Below are positions 55,853-64,000 of a stretch of DNA of 64,000 nucleotides, piece after piece. The stretch lies in assembly GCA_963930775.1 (NCBI GenBank), contig OZ005689.1, positions 26,782,058 to 26,846,057 on the forward strand, given 5' to 3'. Under the pieces are notes generated by a model that did no database searches, was not told the origin of the DNA, and saw nothing but the letters and a program-made list of their open reading frames with translations. This DNA is from Cliona cf. orientalis (Eukaryota; Porifera; Demospongiae; Clionaida; Clionaidae). Made by a program: the position numbers and the translations under genes. Within the stretch, counting starts at the first letter, position 1; each line of letters starts with the position of its first letter.

Positions 55853-57960
55853 CCTAGTCAAGTACAGCGAGATTCATGCGCATCTTGAATGTCTGGGAAC
55901 CAAAATGGATGCGCTTAGGAACATACAGCAGCATTTGATGGTTCAGACACTCAACCCAGAAAATGTCGCGGCACTGTAAATTAATGTCATGTGTATATGT
56001 ACAAATGTATGTAATAGAATTTACTCGACAATATGATTCTGCATAGCGATAGATGCTTGTTGACTGCAGAGATTTCTCATATGCCTCAATGGTATTCTTA
56101 TCTGTGAGCTGCACTTTCATGGGAGCGTAGTTGGCTGACTGGCAAAGAGTCACAATGGCAATTACCACGGATTCCCTGAACGTGTGGAATGGTGTGAATC
56201 AATTACATTAATTGTACTAATAATAAAATTATTATACCTGGTAGTGCTTGCTAATGTTCATGATACTTGCCCTAAGATTGTCAGGAGATTCGCCACAGTT
56301 ACGCATGCACCAGTATAAATGTGTCTTGGTGCTTTTGCCTATAATCATACATTAGTGTAGATGATGCTAACCAGGTTTATATTTCAATATTGTACGTTTA
56401 TCTGAAAGTTGGCGAAACCAAGTAACTCCCTCAGAACGAGCTGCACCCTTAGCAATCTTGGCGATCAGTTTTGCCACGTTATTAGTACCTGATCACGAGT
56501 ATACTTAATTGTGCTGTGTTAGTTTTGTGCCTTGTACTTACCATGCCATGTATCATATGAGTTTATCAGGCCAAGCTCGTTAACAATGTATTTTTGTACT
56601 TGAGCTTGGTAGTCATGAGCGATCTCGACCACATTTAGTCCTACGTAAGTATTCAATATACATTTATGAAAACATTCAAATACGTACTCACCACGTCCAA
56701 TAATTTCAGGGAGAACCATCTTGGTGCATTGAAGCTCTCACGTCTGAGTAGTACCATGCTCTCATCGTGATAGGGTTGAGATACCCACAACCTTCTTTGT
56801 ACTATTGTATCATAACATTCATCAGTAAATATTAGGGTGTGCATTCATTTTAATGTACCTCCCAGAAAGGCAAGGCACTGTGGTGTGAAAGGCATTGCTG
56901 GTAGAGTCATGGCGAGCATCTGTGATCACCCACTACACAATACAACACATCAAAATTAGGTACTATATATGCGCACAAATTTGTACTTACCTCTTTACCA
57001 CGCGATTTCTCAGTTGCCTCTTTCACTGCACTCACCATAGACTGCTCAGTTACAGCTGCCACTGTTTCCTATATACCCTTTGTCTTTGTATACTATAATA
57101 TAGGATAATACATGTACATACTTCTAAGCGACATGTCGCTTGATTTTTACCTTTACAGATGTACCACTTGCCAACAGTTCCAAGTCCAGCAAAGACACTG
57201 AAATGGATGTACTGACGTGGCAGCATCCTGGCACAAGTGAAAGCATGGACTAGCATATTCAATGAAACGAAACATGTTTCAGGACACCATTCGTGGATGG
57301 CTTACTTCTGATTCACAAGATAGCGTCCTCCAAAATGTCTGGAACTAGCCCACACCTGAGACCTGTGGCAACATCCACATTGAAACGTAGCTCGCAGAAC
57401 ATGTCCTTTCTGTAAAATTCCAAGGATAGTAATATTATTTTGTGTTTGGTGTACATCACCATGTGTGGGAGTACCTGTACAGTCTTGTCCAACTACCATG
57501 GAGCACCACTAAAATGAATAATATGAGCAAGGTTTTACCAAGCTCTCACATAGGTGCTTGAAGGCCTTCTGTTCAACAATGAACATGCCTTGATAACTGG
57601 GGTCACTGTCTTTAGTGAACACTCATAGTTTATACACCATGTATAATATTTTAGTTCGGTTGTACTTCATGGCATTTTATGTATGTACCTGAGAAGGGCA
57701 AAAAGCCTCTAGTACATGCAGTAGGTGCTGTAGAGGTAGAGCTAGGTGCAGTGCTGCGCCTAGAAGCCCGCCGCTCCACGAGGTCAAACAAAGCCACCAT
57801 CACCTCTAGGCTGCGAGAGTAGGACCGCCTGGAGAAGACAATAGCCTTTTCACTGAAGAAAGCCTGTTGCTGAAGGCCGTCCTAGCCTCCTCGCTGGGCA
57901 AAGGAACCTCTAGAGTGAACCTCCTCACACGCTTTCTTCACTCGCCATACCGGTAATTTG
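55853..57960 (-). pseudogene. DDE-type transposase related to the Kolobok-like one, multi-exon
   Basis: Minus-strand exons in order: 57960-57700 (FTLEVPLPSEEARTAFSNRL, then SLEVMVALFDLVERRASRR in another frame); 57420-57305 (CGCCHRSQVWASSRHFGGRY, LVNQK); about 57260-57140 (VHAFTCARMLPRQY, GLGTVGKWYI); 57060-56880 (ending in DARHDSTSNAFHTTVPCLSG); 56830-56690 (Leu-Pro block); 56640-56545 (GLNVVEIAHDYQAQVQKYIV, NSYDTWHG); 56490-56400; 56350-56240 (TKTHLYWCMRNCGESPDNLR); 56170-56040; 55975-55855 (CRDIFWVECLNHQMLLYVPK). DARHDS, AHD and YDTWH are laid out as GDGRADS, TDRH and YDAWH in the Kolobok-like protein. At least one shift, near 57830, breaks it. Confidence 0.62.
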
Positions 57961-59269
57961 GACACCGTGCCTCGCGCTTTTTTCTTAGGTCGTGAAATAT
58001 AGCACAGGGACATTGCAAACCTTCCAAATAGCGCTAAAATAGCGACAAATATAGATGTAGTGCTTAGCTATAGCAAACGCCATTTTGCGCTTGTTCAAAA
58101 CTATTGGAAACGCCATCTTTTTACCAGGCCACGCCCCTTTTATACTTCGCCTCCTCGTTTAAGGACAGAGAAGAATCTTCTGATTCAGTTTCATTTCGGC
58201 ATTAAAATTGATTCAGGATTCTATTTTCAATTAAAAAAAAATTGAACTCGGCATTCGATTTCAATTTTCAAAAAAATTGAAAATTGAATTCAGTATCCGA
58301 TTTTCAATTTTTAATTCCCTCACAAACGATTTTCCGTTTTTGAGCTCTGTACCAAAATTGAATATTCAAATTGTCAATTTTTAATTTTCAGTTTATTTCC
58401 CTGACTTAAGGGCACTGAATAGGGGTGGATACATTATTCACATGCACATCACATAACTAAATATTCCAATTAAAGCACTCCAGTGTTACATGTTTCGAAG
58501 TTTTATTATAGCATAATAAAGTTTAATCATTTCTGATGAATCAAGAGTTCTGAACTGATTGCAGCTGTAAACAATTGAATAAAATTGAAGGATGAAGTAG
58601 GGATGGCAGGGTCAAAAAGTACACAAACAAGAATGTAGGGATAATCACATCCACTACATCCCTATGCTTGCTTTCACCATGGCAACACATTGTAAGCATG
58701 CGCACTATCACAAAATGGCGTATCTTGGGCACACCCAATCGTTAACGCACGTTACACACCCACGACTACGTAGCTGTAAAGATAACGGAAAATTAGCGTG
58801 ACACTGCACTGCGCGCTACAAAATGGAGTGGATTTATACGAGAACTAAGGCGAGCGGTCCAGACAGTCTTGAGTTAGCCCTGATAATGAAAAAAAAAGAA
58901 AGAAAGAAGGAAAGAATGAGAAATGGGCTATTTTTCAAACATCTGGTTCTGGCATGTACAATTGTTTTGATGAATGATCTTGGTCTTGCTAGATGCACAA
59001 TTTGCTGGAGATTCTGATTTTCACACTTGGAAATTTCACAAAATTACCTGTTTTGAGATATTTGGGTATTTGTAATGTATTACATATATGGAGCTCAACT
59101 ATTATTCGTCTTTGATTCATGTGATGACCTCAAATGTTATCACAGAGTCGGTAGACTCTATAAGTAGGGATGGCCCGTGATAGGAATAAGCGATCATTGT
59201 AGTAACAATTTTAATCACCGTATATGACTATATATACATGTCAGGGACTCAGAAACTGAGTGACGATGT
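57961..59269. other. Spacer, low complexity in part
   Basis: 58190-58400 is rich in TTCAATTTTCAA and AAAATTGAAAATTGAA words. ORF 58541-58738 (minus) and 58823-59017 (plus) are unrecognised. No gene is supported. Confidence 0.4.
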
Positions 59270-60010
59270 GATGTAGTATAATAGTCGTCATCCCGATCTC
59301 CGTCATCGTCTTGAGGAGTACCATCCAGAAGAGGCACAATGCCAGTCAGAAAATCATCTAGCCCATTCAACTTACACGTCTCGACATAAGCACGGTAACT
59401 TCTCTACACTTGGGACGGTCCTCATTTGGCCTTGTTCTCCAGGTATCCACGCACTCGTGGCAGCCGAGGACACTCCTGCAACACTTGGCAAATATCCCTG
59501 GAGGTACCATGGGTGTCGATTGACAGATGCTGCACTTGAAGGTGTCGTGGAGGAGCTGTCGCAGACCCAACGGAATGGCCATGTTCGTGGTGAGTTTAAA
59601 GATATTGGAAACACTCTCCTTCATCTGCTTGACATCGTTTGAGATGACTGCCAGCTTGGCAGCCTCGGCAGAACGCTGGTGTCTAACTAGGGGTATCACC
59701 AGCTCATCATCAGAATCTGAAGAAGAAATATTGATGATATTTGCCGCCGAACGCCTTTTCGAATACTTCATATCCGACTGCTTCACTGCGAATAGCTTCC
59801 TGCTCCCCATCTTCTATAATTGTGGCCTAATATTGATATGTAGAGAGCTTAATATAATTCAATACACGTTTGTTAATAAACTATTACTCACCCTGAGTTC
59901 CGGAACTGTCATCCAGTTGCAAACCGTCGGAAGTCACCAGCAAGTGATCTGACCCCCACCTCTGCTGCACCGCTGCAGTTATACAGTTGGCGTTGGCCGT
60001 CACTTCCGTG
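59270..60010 (-). pseudogene. RING-like zinc finger protein gene
   Basis: Upstream exon 60000-59893 encodes a short domain ending LLVTSDGLQLDDSSGTQG with a donor at about 59892. The next exon, 59815-59370, has KLFAVKQSDMKYSKRR, an acidic SSSDSDDE stretch, then CSICQSTPMVPPGIFAKC and LGCHECVDTW..CR, a cysteine/histidine layout of a RING or U-box-like finger. After a frameshift near 59385 the sequence continues VETCKLNGLDDFLTGIVPLL. From memory it belongs to a multicopy metazoan family. E3 ligase activity is possible but not shown. Confidence 0.6.
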
Positions 60011-60175
60011 ACATCCACAAAAGTCTGGTTGTGTGGCACAAAATCTAATTTTCCATTGATTTATGCATTGTGAGTTATAATCTTTTAGGAATAAGTTTGT
60101 TATTATTGTAATGTGTGAGTACACCAGGACTGCCTCGTGTGCTGGTTGTGTCCTATTGCTGTGATTAGGGGTTGG

Positions 60176-60441
60176 ATAGCCTCGTACCCAGGCCCTTCAA
60201 GCGGAGGAGGAGAAAGGGCCTGGTACACACTGCGGGTGCATGCGCCGGGGTCTCCTTAGTGACCAGCTAGTTGTGTTACTGTAGTGATTTTTCACGGGTT
60301 TAACATCAGATGCAGTTCTATGGACAATAAATAATTATTGAGAGTATACAATAGTATCCAATTACCTTCTGGGGTCCCCCAGTGCATGCGCGTGCAGTAT
60401 ACCAGGCCTTTTCTCCTCATGAAGGGCCTGGGTACGAAGCT
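60176..60441. mobile_element. 266-bp MITE with about 75-bp inverted termini, 9-bp duplication
   Basis: Ends ATAGCCTCGTACCCAGGCCC and, reverse complemented, AGCTTCGTACCCAGGCCC, both running on through GGAGAAA..GGCCTGGTA. AGGGGTTGG flanks at 60167-60175 and 60442-60450. Probably mobilised by a Mutator-like transposase. Confidence 0.85.
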
Positions 60442-60871
60442 AGGGGTTGGGATATATTATGGCCACATTTATCACAATGTCATGTTAGTATGACTATAAT
60501 ACAGGTACTGGAATAACTGGTAGATGTGTGCTAATTGTATACCAATCTACAGGAAATTGGTTCAAAAATATGAGCTGTGGACTCAAATACGAGTAGACAA
60601 GGGGAAGGAGTGGTATTTGATGTTATTTATATAGCAGAAGTTAGCATCTTTCCGAAATGATACCTCGAAACCATCATTTCTTCAAATACCGTCCAAGCAG
60701 GTATGCAATGTTATGTATAATGTATCTCACTCAATCAAGGACAATTAGACACACCTGCTTCGTCCCCCTGCCAAAATTTAGATACGCAGTATGTGCTATA
60801 GTATACACAACTATGTACACATAGCACGTGTTTTATGAAGTATATTCACATTTATCACTGTATCTGACAAA

Positions 60872-61209
60872 ACCCGGCATACACGCGCTATTCGCGCAAT
60901 GCACGTTTATAGTATCTCAAGTCAAAAAATGTCAAAGTTGAGTTTGTCATATACATGCCAAAGAACCTTTCTACTAACCGTTGCCGTCTACGGAGGCTAA
61001 CCGTAAGTTACAATGGCGAAATAAGCCTTCATTTTGACCTACCTAGTCTGTACAGCTACCGTACACGGAGCCTATTGCTATGGGCGCTAATTAGAATTCT
61101 CTACCTAGATACAGCTATATTCATCGAACTACTGTATGTTCGCTCACCTTTTTAGCCTCTTGGGCATCTAAGAACAATCGGCTGTCGTTGTCAACAACGA
61201 AATTCATCT
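60872..61209. mobile_element. GTGACCGG-ended MITE, copy 4 (truncated)
   Basis: Matches copy 3 from CGCGCTATTCGCGCAATGC through CTAGATACAGCTATATTCATCG to TTGTCAACAACGAAATTCA. The left terminus is replaced by AAACCCGG and the right half is missing. Confidence 0.78.
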
Positions 61210-61210
61210 A

Positions 61211-61390
61211 TGTCGTACGCAACCATCGATGATGCAGTAACTATGATATTGAAGAAAGGGGGCGAGACACAATTAGCCAAGGTAGACTTGGAAAGTGCAT
61301 AATATAGAATGGTGCCAGTCCATTTGGAGGATCGTCAGTTGTTGGGAATGGAATGGAAGGGACAGTGGTATGTGGACGCAGCCCGGGCAA
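61211..61390 (+). pseudogene. DIRS-like reverse transcriptase fragment
   Basis: One frame encodes MSYATIDDAVTMILKKGG, AKVDLESA, then a TAA, then YRMVPVHLEDRQLLGMEWKG and WYVDA. This is the start of the RT palm region as found in DIRS-type tyrosine-recombinase elements. The stop falls between two motifs that are normally adjacent. It abuts the truncated MITE, so the original insertion is largely lost. Confidence 0.6.
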
Positions 61391-61871
61391 GTGGAAACGG
61401 AGGAAACGGAAAACTGGAATGGAAAGCTGAGACCGAAAGGCTGAAATCAGGAAGTGGTCGTCAGAACTGTAGGCTGGTACTACCCCCTGGCAAGCCGCAC
61501 CCTTCAATCTCCAGAGATTGAAGGATGTGGCTTACAAGACAATACGCTCAAGTCTTTTGGCACTATGACATTGTAGCTATGCCTTTCTTTATACTCTACA
61601 GACACTATCTATGATGTTAAAAATATAGCACTTTCCTGAAGAACTTCAACTACACCAAAACTCTGTAGCGCTCTCGAGTACAAGCACTGGGATGAGCGGG
61701 CGTGCGCTATAACTTACAATAGTGATTGAATTTCATGATCAGCTATGAATAAACTTATATCATGATAAAATTGAGCTTATACATTAATTTTAATTGTCTA
61801 TAACTATACTCCTGGGCCTCGGAAGTGGATGGGGAACTTTCGTTATTAACCATCCTGCTCACGAAAATTAA

Positions 61872-62215
61872 TTACCGTAGTCTCCCGGGTAAGCGCCCAC
61901 TCCCGGTTAAGCGCCCAGGTAACTGTTTTGCCCAGTCGAATAGTTAGCGCCCACTCCCGGGTAAGCGCCCAGGTAGGCTGCGCCTAGAGCAACATGGCAA
62001 GCGCCCATCAAGATAAATTTACAATATCACTGCCTGTACATAGCAATATCAAATACACAAACTCTAACGCAGTCGATGCGTCTGAAGATCACTTCATTCG
62101 AGAAGAAATCCCAAGGGATCTCGAGGACGGCAACGATGAAGCCGATCAGGAGGGTGCTGGCGAAGATGACGATGTCAACGATCTCGATCCCTTCTCTGTT
62201 TCAGATGGCTAGCTA
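61872..62215 (+). other. CCGTAG terminus and short acidic ORF
   Basis: TA/CCGTAGTCTCCCGGGTAAGC at 61874 has the CCGTA signature of the TA-flanked elements. The motif CCCGG(G/T)TAAGCGCCCA recurs three times before 61980. ORF 61994-62212 (MASAHQDKFTISLPVHSN, ending acidic DDDVNDLDPFSVSDG) has 72 codons and no known domain. No right end was found. Confidence 0.45.
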
Positions 62216-62899
62216 ACTTTCACTGGCAGCTTGTGTAGTTCAAACTTTTATCTTTTTATGCATCTCATGGTACTATGGTGTTATCCAGTCACAAATCCAC
62301 ATCCTTAGTAGCAATTTGAAACAAGCAATATATTATATTTGCCCAGTAAGGGTTGTGAAATTTGGTACAGATACAGATGAATATGACAAATGGTTCGATA
62401 AATATTATTTTAAAGTTCGTCATGTTTTCATTTTCAAGTTATGCCACTTTAAAGCAATTGAGGATTAAGTAACATTGCAGACCTTCAGTACGCTCAATGT
62501 CATAATTATACATATAATTATATAGAGTGCTTACCACGAGTCTAGCTTACTGCCATGCCCACAAAAGTAGCCCCGCTTATTTCAGTCAGTTTTTGCGCTC
62601 GGGATTCTACATAGAGCCCTTTGGTCTTCTAAATCACGTAGAAACCTCCTAAACAGTGTCTAACTAATATATAGTGACCCTTTACCATATTTTACTATAG
62701 TATTTTACTATAGGAATATGGTCATTGATTCTGTAAGCAATCCTGATTTTAATTCAATTTAATTTAGAATGACATTTCAACACACAATACTTAAACTGTG
62801 ATGAATCCAATAGACTAGTCTAAGAGTATTTCACTGAGTTTGATGAGCTCGAGTTTACTGATTAAGAAATGACAGACCAAATTCACCAAGTAAATAGGC
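62216..62899. other. AT-rich spacer
   Basis: No ORF above 60 codons, RNA gene or repeat recognised. Confidence 0.4.
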
Positions 62900-64000
62900 A
62901 AAGTGTACTTGAGTCAGTTTAGATTTGACATCGTGACTGATCTTTAGAGCCTTCTTGGGATCGAAATGGGCACTGCACACTAGCATGATAATCGACGTTT
63001 CTTAGATCACCTGACATCTGGTACATACCCGTGTGGGGGTTTTCAAAAATCACATGCTCCTTGTGCTGAATGCAAGATCGTAAGGCGATGATTTTGGCAT
63101 CCCATCCTCTCCACGCAAGTCACGTTTACCACACCCATTGCACCTTGAAATGTTTCCTCGCACAAACTGCAACCAAAATGTGTCTTGGTCCACCAATGAT
63201 GGCATGGAAACAACAGGAGCATATACTACATCAGCACTAGGAGAGTAGGCCATTGATACTTGCTATACAAGAGGACCAGAAGACACTAAAGGTGGAGGGG
63301 GAGGTTGTAATCTTAACTGGTCTAGTGACTGGTCGTAATCGGATGATGAAAGGGGAATGCACGTGGCAGTGGAACTGGCAGAGCAGTCAGAGCACAGTGG
63401 TGGAGGACACGAGTGTGAAAATGATAATTCAGAAGGTCCAGGCATATCATCATGCATTTCTGGAGTGTGCACTTGAGTGTACTCATGACTGGAAGTGACG
63501 TCTTTGATATTCCTTTTGATTCTTGGAGTAAATTGCTCACTGTCTGCTTCTGCAACAAGTTCCTTAATACGTTTAGTAGCTGCCTTTGATGAAGATTGAC
63601 GGTGTCCATTCGGCTTCTTCCCAGCCCCCTTGGGCATATTTGCATTGGCCAATACCGATAAGCTAACATTTCCTCTGTATTTCTGCAACCACGTCAAATA
63701 CTTTTGGGAAGATTTTGTATGGTATGCAACAGCAACCGAGTATGAACATATCTTGCATGAACAGTACAGCATGCATGATTTTTCACATAAAATCTGTCCA
63801 CTATCTTTCATTTCAACAAAGTAGGGATGCCTATGCTTCTCTTTAGAACTCTTCACTAGCCACTCTTTGCTGTTAGTACACGCTGGTGAAGGCAAATTTT
63901 GCTTGGATTGCTTTTCAATACTTCCTCACACTCTTTCCAGATCTTTTCAGCAATGTGTGATGGAATGTCCAGCTGCAAGAGCGGATTTAGTGGTAAGAAC
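62900..64000 (-). CDS. SWIM-type zinc finger protein, C-terminal part, runs off the window
   Basis: ORF 63895-63263 and its upstream reading (to 64000) encode IPSHIAEKIWKECEEVL, HRHPYFVEMKDSGQILC, then CEKSCMLYCSCKICSYSVAV, a SWIM-like Cys pattern whose final His is replaced by Ser, followed by ANANMPKGAGKKPNG and a Pro-rich tail. A later block, 63190-63080 (FWLQFVRGNISRCNGCGKRD, then SPYDLAF), and 63050-62950 (NPHTGMYQMSGDL) belong to the same family in other frames or exons. SWIM fingers accompany Mutator-type transposases and other DNA-binding proteins. The 5' part lies outside, so the class cannot be fixed. Confidence 0.6.

Noticed and set aside
1-64000. tRNA or rRNA genes
   Set aside because: I looked for B-box-like GGTTCGAATCC with a matching A box and cloverleaf and for conserved rRNA words and found none. 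A tRNAscan-SE run would settle it.

Overview
The window looks like animal nuclear DNA. It is AT-rich, has many genes split by very short introns (about 55-90 bp, GT..AG), no operons and no bacterial ribosome binding sites, and is dominated by transposons. The mix (Ty3/gypsy, Penelope-like, a LINE, Kolobok-like THAP elements, pogo-like, TNP2/CACTA-like, hAT remnants, many MITEs, BEN and SWIM proteins) resembles what I know of demosponge genomes such as Amphimedon. The taxon is inference, and I see no ordinary housekeeping gene.

Layout. 630-6890: a minus-strand TNP2-like transposase gene cut by a complete Ty3/gypsy element (1135-5551, identical LTRs, CAGAG target duplication). 7718-12967: a Kolobok-like two-gene element (TTAA duplication, ~205-bp inverted repeats) with a THAP transposase on + and a convergent cysteine-rich P2X7-tail-like gene on -, each carrying a MITE insertion. 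13125-14481: two copies of a GTGACCGG-ended element. 15062-17545: a Penelope-like element with an inverted second 3' end. 17640-23650: a BEN-domain gene (-) divergent from a TNP2-like transposase gene (+). 24193-26930: a pogo-like element carrying an intact antisense HIRAN-domain ORF. 28250-41588: a second TNP2-like (-) / BEN (+) divergent pair, bloated by a foldback element, a pogo fragment and MITEs. 42850-45550: a SAMD3-like gene relic and a hAT fragment. 45833-47078: a minisatellite between two large hairpins. 49900-52990: a 5'-truncated LINE with a MITE inside it and a Mutator-like MITE inside that. 54039-57960: another convergent pair (P2X7-tail-related gene and DDE-type transposase). 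59270-60010: a RING-like gene. 60176-61390: MITE, truncated element and a reverse-transcriptase scrap. 62900-64000: a SWIM-type protein gene running off the window.

How the genes fit together. Two kinds of two-gene DNA transposon seem to recur: a TNP2-like transposase with a divergent BEN-domain protein, and a DDE transposase with a convergent cysteine-rich protein. A third pairing, pogo transposase with antisense HIRAN protein, is seen once. In all three the partner protein belongs to a DNA- or chromatin-binding family or is likely metal-binding, so a helper or host-silencing role is plausible but is inference. Almost every transposase is broken by frameshifts or insertions; the HIRAN ORF is an exception. 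The nested insertions can be read exactly because target duplications close open reading frames, which gives a clear relative age order.
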